NCBI GenBank assembly: GCA_903859715.1
Contig: CAIONS010000056.1
Coordinates: 248,001-312,000 of the forward strand
From: an uncultured Opitutia bacterium
Lineage (GTDB): Bacteria > Verrucomicrobiota > Verrucomicrobiia > Opitutales > Opitutaceae
Direction: 5' to 3'
Length of the DNA: 64,000 nt
Shown here: positions 25,651 to 34,968 of the stretch, one piece after another
Numbering within the stretch: position 1 is the first letter of the stretch
Layout: every line of letters starts with the position of its first letter
Translations under genes and position numbers: made by a program
The notes under the pieces: generated by a model
What the model saw: only the letters and a program-made list of their open reading frames with translations
What the model was told of the DNA's origin: nothing
Database searches by the model: none

Positions 25651-27066
25651 CTACCAGCCGCCGCCGAGGGCTTTGACCAAGAGGACGCTGGTGACGAAGC
25701 GCTGGGCGTTGAGCTCAGCGGCGGCCAGCTCGGTTTGCAGCGCGGTGCGCTCGGCGTCGACGACCTCGAGGTAACTCACGAGGCCGGACTTGTAGCGGAC
25801 AGTTGAAAGCTTGGCGGCCTCGCGGGAGGAGCTGACGGCGCGGGCGATCACCGCGGATTGTTCGTCGAGGTAGCGCAGTCCGCTGAGGCCGTCCTCGACT
25901 TCCTGGAAGGCCACGAGCACCCGCGTGCGATAGTTGGCGACGGACTCGGCGTAGGCGGCCTTGGCGCGGTCGTAGTTGGCGACGTTGCGGCCGCCTTGGA
26001 AGATCGGGAGGGAAATCGCCGGCCCGAGCGACCACTGGCGGCTGTCGGAGTTGAGCAGCGAGTTGAGATCGGTGCTGTTGTAGCCGGCGGAGCCGATCAG
26101 TTTGATCGAGGGGAAGAACGCGGCCTTGGCCACGCCGATCTGGGCATTGCTTGCGGCGAGGGTGCGCTCGGCGGCGGCGACATCGGGGCGGCGCTCCAGC
26201 ACCTCGGACGGCAGGCCGACGGGCAGGGCGGGCACGGTGACGGGCAGCGCCGCCTGATCGTCGATAGCAAACCCCTCGGGCGGCTGGCCGCAGAGCACGG
26301 CGAGGGCATGGCGCAGCGCGACGCGGCGCTGGTCGAGGGCCAGGGCGTCGCCCTCGGCGCTGGCGAGTTCGGTTTCGGCGCGCAGGACATCGAGCTTGGC
26401 GCTGGCGCCGCCGCTGAAAAGTTTCTGCACGAGCTCGAGTGCCTTCCGGCGGGTGTCGATGCTGCGGACGACGAGGTCGTGTTCGGTCGTCAGCGAGCGG
26501 AGCGTGAAGTAAGCCTGCGCGACATCCGCCTGCAGGCCGAGCAGCACAGTCTGGTACGCGGCATCGCTGGCTTCGGCAAGGGCCCGGGCGCTTTCGTTGG
26601 AGCGCCGCACACGGCCCCACACGTCGAGCTCGTAGCTCAGGTCGAGCGGCAGGTTGTACGAGTTGGTGGTGTAGGAGGCGTGACTCGCGCCCGGCGGTAC
26701 TTCGCGATTGCCGGAATAGCGAGCGCGCGAACCGCTGGGATCGAGGGAAAGCGATGGAAAATAATCCGCGCGGCTCAGACCGGCGGCAGCAAACGCCTGG
26801 TCGCGCCGGGCGACGGCGGCCTGCAGCGTCGGGCTGGCGGCTGCGGCCTGGTTCTCGAGCGTGTCGAGCGCGGGATCATGGAAGATTTTCCACCATTCGC
26901 CCTTCGGCAGGTCGTCCTTGGGGGCGGCGACCTTCCACGGACCCGCCTCCGCGAACGCGGCGGGCGACGTGGCGGCGACGTCGGGTTGCTTGTAATCGGG
27001 ACCCACGGCGCAGCCGCCGAGGAGCAGCAGCGCGCAGATCGCAGAAGAGAGCGGGCGGTTCGTCAT
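25651..27066 (-). CDS. RND efflux outer membrane lipoprotein, OprM/NodT family
   Basis: TolC-like outer membrane channel of 471 residues completing a tripartite pump. The lipoprotein signal ends LLLLGGC, with CAVGPDYKQPD, the classic NodT start. Two OEP repeat units follow (about 70-260 and 290-465), the second marked by LPSEVLERRPDVAAAERTLAASNAQIGVAKAAFFPSIKL (here in part). The ATG at 27066 is chosen; a TTG at 27078 would overlap the preceding gene. It is the last gene of the efflux operon. Confidence 0.95.
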   Translation of the reverse strand: MTNRPLSSAICALLLLGGCAVGPDYKQPDVAATSPAAFAEAGPWKVAAPKDDLPKGEWWKIFHDPALDTLENQAAAASPTLQAAVARRDQAFAAAGLSRADYFPSLSLDPSGSRARYSGNREVPPGASHASYTTNSYNLPLDLSYELDVWGRVRRSNESARALAEASDAAYQTVLLGLQADVAQAYFTLRSLTTEHDLVVRSIDTRRKALELVQKLFSGGASAKLDVLRAETELASAEGDALALDQRRVALRHALAVLCGQPPEGFAIDDQAALPVTVPALPVGLPSEVLERRPDVAAAERTLAASNAQIGVAKAAFFPSIKLIGSAGYNSTDLNSLLNSDSRQWSLGPAISLPIFQGGRNVANYDRAKAAYAESVANYRTRVLVAFQEVEDGLSGLRYLDEQSAVIARAVSSSREAAKLSTVRYKSGLVSYLEVVDAERTALQTELAAAELNAQRFVTSVLLVKALGGGW

Positions 27067-27074
27067 GGCGCGGT

Positions 27075-28214
27075 TCAACCCTTCTTGACCGGAGCGGGAG
27101 CGAGCGGCTCTACGACCTGACCGTCGCTGAGCGCATCGTTCGGATTGGCGACCACCGTTGCTCCGTCGGCGAGGCCGGCGGTGATTTCCACCGTTGTGCC
27201 GAAGTCGCGGCCGAGTTTCACCTTTACGAAGTGCAGGGCGTTGGCCGCGTCCACGGTGGCGACAAATGTGCCGTCGCTGCGGAGAATGACCGCATTGGAA
27301 GGAATGACGAGGGGCGGCTCGCCGGAGCGGAGCTTGAAACGCACCTGGCCGAAGAGGCCAGGGAGGAGCTCGCCGTTTTCATTGGAGATCTGTACCTCGG
27401 TCAGGAGCGTGCGGGTGGCGGCATCGAGGGCACCGGCGACCCGGACGACCTTGCCGGGAAAAACGCGGCTGGGGAATTCGTTGACCATCACGTCGACCGC
27501 GAGGCCGGGCTTGACGGAGTTGAAATAGGCCTGGGGGATGCTGGCGTAAACGCGCAGCCGGCCGATCTGGGCGAGGCGGAAGAGTTCGCGACCGGAGCCG
27601 CCGGCGCTGATGAGAGCGCCGATGTCGACATTGCGCGCGGAGATGACGCCGTCGAACGGCGCGGTGATGGTCTGGTAATCCTTGAGCTGGCCGAGCCGGG
27701 CGACGTTGGCCTCGGCGGCGTGCACATCGGCTTCCCGCGCGGCGAGGGCGGCGACTTTTTCGTCGACCTCCTGCTGCGCGACGGCGTTTTGCGTGCCGAG
27801 ATCTTTCCAGCGGACGGCGCTGGTCCGGGCGAGTTCGAAGTTGGCGCGGGCCTGTTCCAGGGCGGCGCGGGCCTGATTGAGCTGCTGGTCGACCTCGGGG
27901 CCGTCGATAATGGCGAGGGCCTGGCCGGCTTTGACGTGATCACCGAGGTCGACGAGGTACTTGGCGAGGTAGCCATCGGTGCGGGCATAAATCGGGGCCT
28001 CCTCCAGCGCCTGCAGGCTGGCGGGCAGGATGATCTCGTTGGCGAGGGCAGCGTGATGCGCGATCACGACGTTGACCGGCGGATGATTGAGGGCGCGCTC
28101 GCGGTCGGCGAGTTCGGCGCTGGCGCGCAGGCGCGGGCGCACGCCGACAAAGTAGATCACGCCTGCCACAATGGCGGCGAGAATGAGGGGAAGAGTACGG
28201 GAGGCGGACTTCAT
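27075..28214 (-). CDS. RND efflux periplasmic adaptor (membrane fusion protein)
   Basis: A 379-residue HlyD/AcrA-type adaptor linking the inner-membrane pump to the outer-membrane channel. It has an N-terminal membrane anchor (about 7-27), a lipoyl half-motif (YLAKYLVDLGDHVKAGQALA), an alpha-hairpin (about 105-185, QARAALEQARANFELAR), the second lipoyl half (TITAPFDGVISARNVD) and beta-barrel domains. The anchor is an uncleaved helix rather than a lipobox. It is the second gene of the operon, 39 bases after the pump gene and 8 before the channel gene. Confidence 0.94.
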   Translation of the reverse strand: MKSASRTLPLILAAIVAGVIYFVGVRPRLRASAELADRERALNHPPVNVVIAHHAALANEIILPASLQALEEAPIYARTDGYLAKYLVDLGDHVKAGQALAIIDGPEVDQQLNQARAALEQARANFELARTSAVRWKDLGTQNAVAQQEVDEKVAALAAREADVHAAEANVARLGQLKDYQTITAPFDGVISARNVDIGALISAGGSGRELFRLAQIGRLRVYASIPQAYFNSVKPGLAVDVMVNEFPSRVFPGKVVRVAGALDAATRTLLTEVQISNENGELLPGLFGQVRFKLRSGEPPLVIPSNAVILRSDGTFVATVDAANALHFVKVKLGRDFGTTVEITAGLADGATVVANPNDALSDGQVVEPLAPAPVKKG

Positions 28215-28253
28215 GGCTGGAAAGGAGGACGTTGGAAAAAGTGCGGGAGGAGA

Positions 28254-31200
28254 TTACTTTGTGGGCATGTGCGCCTCGGTCATTTCCTCGGAAATGATTT
28301 CGTCCGGGCGATGCGCGGCCTTTTTGCGAAGGGCGGCGTAGACGACGGGCACGAGGAAGAGCGTGGCAACGGTGGCGAGCAGGAGGCCGCCGATGACGGC
28401 GCGGCCGAGCGGGGCGTTCTGTTCGCCGCCTTCGCCGAGGCCGAAGGACATCGGCAGCATGCCGATGATCATGGCCAAGGCGGTCATGATGACGGGACGC
28501 AGGCGGGTGTGGCCGGCGGCGAGGGCGGCGGCGCGGGAGTCCTTGCCCTCCTTGCGCTGGTCGTTGGCGAACGTGACGACGAGGATGGCGTTGGCGGTGC
28601 CGACGCCGGCGCTCATGATGGCACCCATCAGCGAAGGCACGCTGAGCGTGGTGTGGGTCAGGTAGAGCGACCAGATGATGCCGCTCAGCGCGCCGGTGAG
28701 CGCCATGATGATGATGAACGGGTCGAGCCAGGACTGGAAGTTCACCACCATGAGCAGATAGACGAGGACGATGGCGAAGATCACGCCCACGCCGAGGCCG
28801 AGGAAGGAGGAGTTCATGCTCTCCACCTGGCCGCGGAGCGTGATGAAGCTGCCGCGGGGGAGCTTCGGCGTGAATTCCTTGACGATCTTGGCGACGGCGT
28901 CGGCGACACTGCCGAGATCGCGGCCGTCAACGTTGGCGTAAACATCATAGACCGGCTGGATGTTGTAGTGGCCGACGACAGTCTGCTGGGTCGTGCGCTC
29001 GATGGTGGCGACGTTGCCCAGGACCTGGGCGCCGGAACGGCCGCCCGAGGGAGAAATGGGCGTGGCCTGGAGCGACTCGATGGAGTTGAGCAGGAATTGC
29101 GGGGTCTGCGTGGCGACGGCGTACTGGACGCCATTCTGCGGGCTCAGCCAGAAATTCGGCGCGGCCTGGGCGGAGCCGGAGAGCGAGATCAGGAGGTTGT
29201 TCGCGACATTCTGCTGGGTGAGGCCGACCTCGGCGGCGCGCGTGCGGTCGACGTTAATCTTGAAGGCGGGGGCGTTGACGATCTGGTGCACGTGCACGTC
29301 GACGGCGCCCGGGACGAGGGCGACGCGCGCGGAAATCTGCTGGGCGAGGGCGTAATTGGCGAAGCGGTCGCGGCCGGCGACCTGCACGTCGATGGGCGCA
29401 GGCAGGCCGAAGTTGAGGATCTGGCCGACGATGTCGGAAGGCTGAGTGAAGAACGTGTAGTCCGGATATTCGCGGTTCAGTCGGGCACGCAGCTCCCGCA
29501 CATAGGCCCAGGTTGAACCGTGTTTCTCGGGATTGAGGGAAACGAAGATTTCGCCATCAGAGGCGCTGATCGTGGCCGAGTCGCTGAAGGCGAGGTTGAG
29601 ACCGCCGTTGGGCAGGCCGATGTTGTCGAGGATGGTAACCAGCTCGTCGGCGGGGATGACCTCGCGGATGACGTTTTCGACCTGGGTGAAGACGCGCTCG
29701 GTTTCCTCGATCCGGGTGCCGGCGGGCGCGCGGACGTGCAGGCGGAACTGGCCGGCGTCCACGATGGGGAAGAAATCGCGGCCGAGAAACGGGATGAGCA
29801 GGGCGGTCAGCGCGACAAAAACAAACGTCCCGATGACGACGGCCTTGCGGTGGTCGAGGCTCCAGTCGAGGGCGCGGGTGTAGCGGTCGCGGAAACGGGC
29901 GAAGTGGCGGTTGAAGCGCTGGTGGACCCGCCAGATGGCGTCGCCCTTGGGCGCGTTCGGATCGATGTGACCGTCGTCGGCATCATGCAACACGGGCCGG
30001 CCATGCAGGAGGTAGTGCACGAAGGTCGGCACGACGGTCCGGGACAGGAAGTACGAGGCGAGCATCGCGAAGATGACGGCCATCGCGAGCGGGCTGAACA
30101 GGTACTTGGCGGTGCCCTCGAGGAAGAAAATCGGGACGAAAACGATGCAGATGCAGAGGGTGGAAACGAAGGCGGGCACGGCGATCTGCTGTGCGCCGTC
30201 GAGGATCGCCTGCACGAGGGGTTTGTGGAGGCCGAGGTTGCGGTCGATGTTCTCGATCTCGACGGTGGCATCGTCGACGAGCACGCCGACGGCGAGCGCG
30301 AGGCCGCCGAGCGTCATGGCGTTGATGGTCTGGCCGCAGGCGGCGAGGCACAGGATCGAGCAGAAGATGGACAGCGGGATCGAGAGGGCGACGACGAGCG
30401 TGTTGCGCCACGTGCCGAGGAACAGGAGGATCATGGCGGCCGTCAGCGAGGCGGCGAGCACGCCCTCGCGGACGACGCCGGTGAGCGCGGCCCGCACGAA
30501 GACCGACTGGTCAAACTGGGGCGTGAGATCGAGCTCGGGCGGCAGGGTGGTGCGGACGCGCGGGAGGATGGCCTTGATGCGCTTGATGATGTCGAGGGTG
30601 GAGGCGCCACCGTTCTTGAGGACGGTCATGAGGGCGCCGCGGGTACCGTTCTGCCGGACGATGTTGGTCTGCGGCGCGAAACCGTCGCGGACCTGGGCGA
30701 CGTCGCGGACGTAGATGGTCGTGCCGTTGATCTGCTTGATGGGAAGATCGCCCAGGCCGGAGACGACATCGGGGCTGCTGTTGAGGAGCACGCCGTATTC
30801 GCGGTCGCCGATCTTGGCCGTGCCGGAGGGCAGGGTGAGATTTTGGGCGTTGATGGCATTGCTCACGTCGGAGGGCGTGAGACCGTTGGCCTGCAGGGCC
30901 TGCGGGTTGAGGTCGACCTGGATCTGGCGGACCTTGCCGCCGAGCGGGAGCGGCACCGAGGCGCCCTGTACGGTCGCGAGCTGGACGCGGAGGAAGTTAA
31001 GGCCAATGTCGTAGAGGGTCTGTTCGGAGAGTGTCTTGCTGCCGAGCCCGAGCTGGAGGATCGGGACGTTTGAGGCGCTGTAGCGGATGATGAGCGGCGG
31101 GGTGGTGCCGGTCGGCATGACGCGGACGACAGTCTGGTTGATGGCGGTGACCTGCGCCACGGCGGCGTCCACGCTCGCGCCGGGCTGGAAGAAGACCTTG

Positions 31201-31475
31201 ATCACGCCGACGCCGGAGAGCGACTGCGACTCGATGTGCTCGATGTCGTTGACCGTGGTGGTCATGGCGCGCTCGCTGATGGTGACGATGCGCTTCTCCA
31301 TCTCCTCGGGCGTGAGGCCGTTGTACGACCAGAGCACCGTGACGACCGGGATGTCGATGGACGGGAAGATGTCCTTGGCCATCCGGCCCAGGGTAATCAG
31401 GCCGAGAATGACGATCAGGAGCGCCATCACGGTGAACGTGTAAGGGCGGCGAAGGGCGAGGCGTACGATCCACAT
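28254..31475 (-). CDS. RND multidrug efflux transporter, AcrB/HAE1-like
   Basis: Proton-driven inner-membrane exporter of 1073 residues with twelve predicted membrane helices in two halves and two large periplasmic loops. The proton-relay pair Asp401-Asp402 lies in GVLVDDATVEIENI. The N-terminus MWIVRLALRRPYTFTVMALLI is typical of this branch, which is common in Acidobacteria, Verrucomicrobia and Proteobacteria and exports drugs or other hydrophobic compounds. A small cytoplasmic tail (KKAAHRPDEIISEEM) ends the chain. It is the first gene of the operon, and the divergent LysR gene 88 bp away is the probable regulator. Confidence 0.95.
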   Translation of the reverse strand: MWIVRLALRRPYTFTVMALLIVILGLITLGRMAKDIFPSIDIPVVTVLWSYNGLTPEEMEKRIVTISERAMTTTVNDIEHIESQSLSGVGVIKVFFQPGASVDAAVAQVTAINQTVVRVMPTGTTPPLIIRYSASNVPILQLGLGSKTLSEQTLYDIGLNFLRVQLATVQGASVPLPLGGKVRQIQVDLNPQALQANGLTPSDVSNAINAQNLTLPSGTAKIGDREYGVLLNSSPDVVSGLGDLPIKQINGTTIYVRDVAQVRDGFAPQTNIVRQNGTRGALMTVLKNGGASTLDIIKRIKAILPRVRTTLPPELDLTPQFDQSVFVRAALTGVVREGVLAASLTAAMILLFLGTWRNTLVVALSIPLSIFCSILCLAACGQTINAMTLGGLALAVGVLVDDATVEIENIDRNLGLHKPLVQAILDGAQQIAVPAFVSTLCICIVFVPIFFLEGTAKYLFSPLAMAVIFAMLASYFLSRTVVPTFVHYLLHGRPVLHDADDGHIDPNAPKGDAIWRVHQRFNRHFARFRDRYTRALDWSLDHRKAVVIGTFVFVALTALLIPFLGRDFFPIVDAGQFRLHVRAPAGTRIEETERVFTQVENVIREVIPADELVTILDNIGLPNGGLNLAFSDSATISASDGEIFVSLNPEKHGSTWAYVRELRARLNREYPDYTFFTQPSDIVGQILNFGLPAPIDVQVAGRDRFANYALAQQISARVALVPGAVDVHVHQIVNAPAFKINVDRTRAAEVGLTQQNVANNLLISLSGSAQAAPNFWLSPQNGVQYAVATQTPQFLLNSIESLQATPISPSGGRSGAQVLGNVATIERTTQQTVVGHYNIQPVYDVYANVDGRDLGSVADAVAKIVKEFTPKLPRGSFITLRGQVESMNSSFLGLGVGVIFAIVLVYLLMVVNFQSWLDPFIIIMALTGALSGIIWSLYLTHTTLSVPSLMGAIMSAGVGTANAILVVTFANDQRKEGKDSRAAALAAGHTRLRPVIMTALAMIIGMLPMSFGLGEGGEQNAPLGRAVIGGLLLATVATLFLVPVVYAALRKKAAHRPDEIISEEMTEAHMPTK

Positions 31476-31540
31476 GGCGTAAAGCCATCATCATCGCCGA
31501 TTTTGATTGAAACTTCCAATATGTCTTTACCGGCTGGCTG

Positions 31541-31555
31541 ATACTTGTCGTGTAT
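31541..31555. promoter_or_regulatory. candidate LysR-type binding site
   Basis: ATAC-N7-GTAT with the T-N11-A core in ATACTTGTCGTGTAT. It lies in the 88-bp region between the LysR gene and the RND operon, 8 bp before the LysR start, as expected for an autoregulated divergent unit. Confidence 0.5.
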
Positions 31556-31563
31556 GGATCGAT

Positions 31564-32469
31564 ATGGAACTGCGACACTTGAGGTATTTCGTGGCGGTGG
31601 CGGAGGAACTGCATTTTGGGCGGGCAGCGCGGCGGCTGCACCTGGCGCAGCCGCCGCTCAGCCAGCAGATCCGCTCGCTGGAGGAGAAGCTCGGTGTCCG
31701 GCTCTTCCATCGGACGAGCCGGCGCGTGGATCTGACGGCGGAAGGGCATTTATTTCTGGATCATGCCCGGCTGGTGCTCGGCCAGGCGGCGCGGGCGGTG
31801 GAGATGGTCCGCGCGGTGGGGCGGGGCGAGGGCGGCCGGCTGAGGATCGGGTTCGTGGCGTCGTCACTGTACTCGATTGTGCCGGCGATTCTCCGGGATT
31901 TTCACCGGACGCATGCGCAGGTGGAAATCCGGTGTTTCGAAATGACTCCGCCCCGGCAGATCCAGGCGCTGCGGCAGCGGGAAATTGACGTGGGGTTTGT
32001 CCGCACGCTGGTGAATGAGGATGACCTGATGAGCCAGCTGCTGGTGAAGGAGTCGCTGGTCCTAGCACTGCCGGCGGAGCATCCGCACGCGGGCGGGGCG
32101 CATGCCCGGCTGGCGCAGTTTGCGAACGAGTCCTTCGTGTTAATCGCGCGGGCGAATGCGCCGGCGTACTACGACTCGCTGATGAATGTCTGCCGGGAGG
32201 CGGGATTCACCCCTCACGCCGGACACGAGGCGGGCGAGTGGCAGACGGTGCTGGCGCTCGTGGCGGCGGGGTTGGGGGTGGCGCTGGTGCCGGCTTCGCT
32301 GCGCAATTGGCAGCGGCCGGGCGTGGCCTATCTCACCCTTCGCCCGCGTACCGGAGATGTGCCGCTGAATCTCGTCTGGCGGGGCAAGGAGACGCAGCCG
32401 CTGGTCGATGCGTTTGTCGCCACGGCCACCCTGATCGCCAAGCGCACGCCGCCGGATGTGCGGGAGTAG
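31564..32469 (+). CDS. LysR-family transcriptional regulator
   Basis: A 301-residue regulator. The N-terminal winged HTH is MELRHLRYFVAVAEELHFGRAARRLHLAQPPLSQQIRSLEE (shown in part), followed by a linker helix and a periplasmic-binding-like effector domain (about 90-295). The ATG at 31564 is the family start; a longer frame to 31507 would run across the operator region. Its divergent position suggests control of the efflux operon. The effector is unknown. The end of the effector domain (NWQRPGVAYLTLRP) resembles the BenM/CatR branch. Confidence 0.93.
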   Translation: MELRHLRYFVAVAEELHFGRAARRLHLAQPPLSQQIRSLEEKLGVRLFHRTSRRVDLTAEGHLFLDHARLVLGQAARAVEMVRAVGRGEGGRLRIGFVASSLYSIVPAILRDFHRTHAQVEIRCFEMTPPRQIQALRQREIDVGFVRTLVNEDDLMSQLLVKESLVLALPAEHPHAGGAHARLAQFANESFVLIARANAPAYYDSLMNVCREAGFTPHAGHEAGEWQTVLALVAAGLGVALVPASLRNWQRPGVAYLTLRPRTGDVPLNLVWRGKETQPLVDAFVATATLIAKRTPPDVRE

Positions 32470-32488
32470 CAGATCCCCGGAATTTTTG

Positions 32489-32587
32489 ACCACGGATTTC
32501 ACGGATTCGATCTGGATAAAACCCATGCTCCGGATCGGTGGCTAGGGTTCGCTTCCCATTCAGATCGAATCCGTGAAATCCGTGGTT
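32489..32587. repeat. 26-bp perfect inverted repeat, ACCACGGATTTCACGGATT family
   Basis: Arms at 32489-32514 and 32561-32586, perfect reverse complements, 46-bp loop, in the gap between the LysR stop and serA. The core ACCACGGATTTCACGGATT is one I recall from intergenic regions in several phyla. Confidence 0.9.
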
Positions 32588-32703
32588 AAATCATCTGGAT
32601 TGAACGGTTTCGTGTCATATCCGCGGTCAGAGTCCGGAGCCGGACCTTGGTTTGAATTGCGTTTTGGCCTCCCGGACTTTTCGCTGCCGGGCATTTTGCC
32701 CCC

Positions 32704-34293
32704 ATGAAAGTCCTCGTCGCCGACAAGATATCACCCAAGGGAGTCGCCTATCTGCGCCAGCAGAAGGGCTTCGAGGTCGTTGAGGCTTACGGCTCCTCGC
32801 CGGAGAAGCTGCTGGAGCTGGTGCGCGACGTCCAGGCGATCGCCGTCCGTTCGGAAACGAAGATCACGGCCGAGGTGCTGGCCGCCGCGCCCTTGCTGAA
32901 GGTCGTGGGGCGCGCGGGGGTGGGCGTGGACAACGTCGATGTCGAGGCGGCGACGGAGCGCGGGGTGATCGTGATGAACACGCCCTCGGGCAACACGATC
33001 GCGACCGCGGAACTGACCTTCACCCACATCCTCTGCGGCGCCCGGCCGGTACCGCAGGCCGCGGCCTCGATGCGCGCGGGGCAGTGGGATCGCAAGAATT
33101 TCTCCGGCAGCGAGCTCTTCCGCAAGACGCTCGGCATTGTCGGGCTGGGCCGCATCGGCTCCGAGGTGGCGAAGCGCGCGCAGGCGTTCGGCATGCGCGT
33201 GCTGGCGTACGATCCCTACCTGGCGCCGAGCCGCGCGAAGGCCATGCAGGTCGAGGCAGTGACGCTCGATGAGCTGCTGGCCCAGTCCGACTACATCACG
33301 GTGCACATGCCGCTGACCGATGCGACGCATTACCTGATCGACGAGGCCGCATTCGCGAAGTGCAAGAAGGGTGTCCGGATCTTTAACTGCGCCCGCGGCG
33401 GGATCATCAAGGAAGCCGCGCTCATTGCCGCCCTGAAATCCGGCCAAGTGGGTGCGGCCGGGCTCGACGTGTTTGAAGACGAGCCGCTCGCGAAGGAGAG
33501 CGAGTTCCGGGCGCTGCCCAACGTGGTGCTCACGCCGCACCTCGGTGCCTCGACCGCCGAGGCGCAGGATGCGGTCGGCCTCGAGATTGCCGAGCAGATC
33601 ACCGACGTGCTGGCCGGCGGCATCATCCGCAACGCCGTCAACATGCCCAGCATCGATGCCGCCGGGCTCAAGGTGCTCGGGCCGTACCTCGATCTCGGCC
33701 AGAAGCTCGGCACCCTGGTGCAGCAGCTCGCGCCGCCGCAGATCGCCACGTTGCGCATCACCTATTGGGGCAAGATGATCGACCTCGATGCCACGGCGGT
33801 CACGCGTTCCATCCAGCGCGGCTGGTTGCGCCGCATCAGCGGCGAGTCCGTGAATTTCGTGAACGCTCCGCTGGTGCTGCAGCGTCTCGGGGTGCAGGTC
33901 GAGGTGGTGAAGTCCACGGATGACACCGATTACACCGAGCTGATCGCCGTGGAGGCTTTGGCTGGTGACGGCACCACGCATTCCGCCAAGGGCACGCTCA
34001 TCGGCAAGGGCAGCAAGCCCCGCCTGGTCGAGCTCAACGGCCGCGAGGTCGAGGCCGAGGCGCACGGCAAACTGCTCGTCATCGAGAATCACGACGAACC
34101 CGGCATGATCGGCTACGTCGGCACGCTGCTCGGCAAGGACAAGGTGAACATCGCCAACATGTCGCTCAGCCGTCAGCAGGCGGGTGAGACGGCGCTGATG
34201 GTCATCAACCTCGACAGCGAGCCAAGCGCGGCCGCGCGGCAGGAATTAAAGTCGCACCGGTCGATCAAACTGGCGAAGTTCGCCCAACTCTAG
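32704..34293 (+). CDS. serA: D-3-phosphoglycerate dehydrogenase
   Basis: First enzyme of serine synthesis, oxidising 3-phosphoglycerate with NAD+. It is 529 residues, the long type: substrate/NAD domains with GLGRIG (148-152 region), active-site Arg231 in CARGGII, the acidic DVFEDEP segment (255-261) and His279 in LTPHLGAST. An intervening ASB domain (about 320-450) follows, then a C-terminal ACT domain (LLVIENHDEPGMIGYVGTLLG) for serine feedback. plsY follows 9 bases later, so transcription probably continues into the lysine/threonine genes. Confidence 0.96.
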   Translation: MKVLVADKISPKGVAYLRQQKGFEVVEAYGSSPEKLLELVRDVQAIAVRSETKITAEVLAAAPLLKVVGRAGVGVDNVDVEAATERGVIVMNTPSGNTIATAELTFTHILCGARPVPQAAASMRAGQWDRKNFSGSELFRKTLGIVGLGRIGSEVAKRAQAFGMRVLAYDPYLAPSRAKAMQVEAVTLDELLAQSDYITVHMPLTDATHYLIDEAAFAKCKKGVRIFNCARGGIIKEAALIAALKSGQVGAAGLDVFEDEPLAKESEFRALPNVVLTPHLGASTAEAQDAVGLEIAEQITDVLAGGIIRNAVNMPSIDAAGLKVLGPYLDLGQKLGTLVQQLAPPQIATLRITYWGKMIDLDATAVTRSIQRGWLRRISGESVNFVNAPLVLQRLGVQVEVVKSTDDTDYTELIAVEALAGDGTTHSAKGTLIGKGSKPRLVELNGREVEAEAHGKLLVIENHDEPGMIGYVGTLLGKDKVNIANMSLSRQQAGETALMVINLDSEPSAAARQELKSHRSIKLAKFAQL

Positions 34294-34302
34294 CCGGACA
34301 AC

Positions 34303-34968
34303 ATGCTGTCATCCCTCCTCCTCGCGGGCGTGATCGGGTACCTCTTGGGCGCAATCCCATTTGGCTATCTCGTCGCGCGGGCGAAAGGCGCGAACATTTT
34401 CGAGGTTGGCAGCAAAAATCCCGGCGCGACGAATGTCCGGCGGATGCTGGGGAAGGGTCCCGGCAACCTCGTGCTGTTCCTCGATGCGACGAAAGGCGCG
34501 CTCGCGGCGGGCTGGCCGCTGGCGCGGTGGCTGTATGCGTCGCAGTCGCACAGCGAAGACTCGCTGTATGTCCTCATCGACCCGACGCCGTTCATGGTCA
34601 CGGGCCTGGTCGGGGCCATCCTGGGGCATTCATTCTCCTGCTTCACCCGATTTAAGGGGGGTAAAGGCGTGGCGACGGGCGTCGGCGGCTTCCTAGTGAT
34701 TTTCCCGCTGGGCGCGCTCGTTGCTGTCGTGGTCTGGGGGCTCACGGTCGCGTTGACGAAATACCTGTCGCTGGCCTCGATGCTCGCGGGCGTGGCCCTG
34801 ACGGTGGCGGCCTGGCTGCTGCACGCCACGCCGCTGGTCCTCGGGGTCTGCGCCGCGGTCATGATTTTTGTCATCGTCCGCCACCGGACCAACATCGCCC
34901 GCCTGCTGGCCGGCACGGAAAACAAGATCGGCCAGAAGCCGGCTGAAAAAGCCGCCTCAACCCCATGA
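34303..34968 (+). CDS. plsY: glycerol-3-phosphate acyltransferase PlsY
   Basis: Integral membrane enzyme that acylates glycerol-3-phosphate from acyl-phosphate, the first step of phospholipid synthesis. It is 221 residues with about five membrane helices. The three PlsY motifs are seen: GSKNPGATNVRR, the KGGKGVATGVG phosphate-binding loop, and a late HRTNIARLLAGTENKIG. It is about 15 residues longer than E. coli PlsY because of an extra loop (about 80-97). Its last 4 bases overlap the hom start, so it is embedded in the amino-acid operon. Confidence 0.95.
   Translation: MLSSLLLAGVIGYLLGAIPFGYLVARAKGANIFEVGSKNPGATNVRRMLGKGPGNLVLFLDATKGALAAGWPLARWLYASQSHSEDSLYVLIDPTPFMVTGLVGAILGHSFSCFTRFKGGKGVATGVGGFLVIFPLGALVAVVVWGLTVALTKYLSLASMLAGVALTVAAWLLHATPLVLGVCAAVMIFVIVRHRTNIARLLAGTENKIGQKPAEKAASTP

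Noticed and set aside
26754-31073. Very long open frames on the + strand opposite the efflux operon
   Set aside because: Full-length RND, adaptor and outer-membrane genes with all family motifs occupy the other strand; these frames show no domain.
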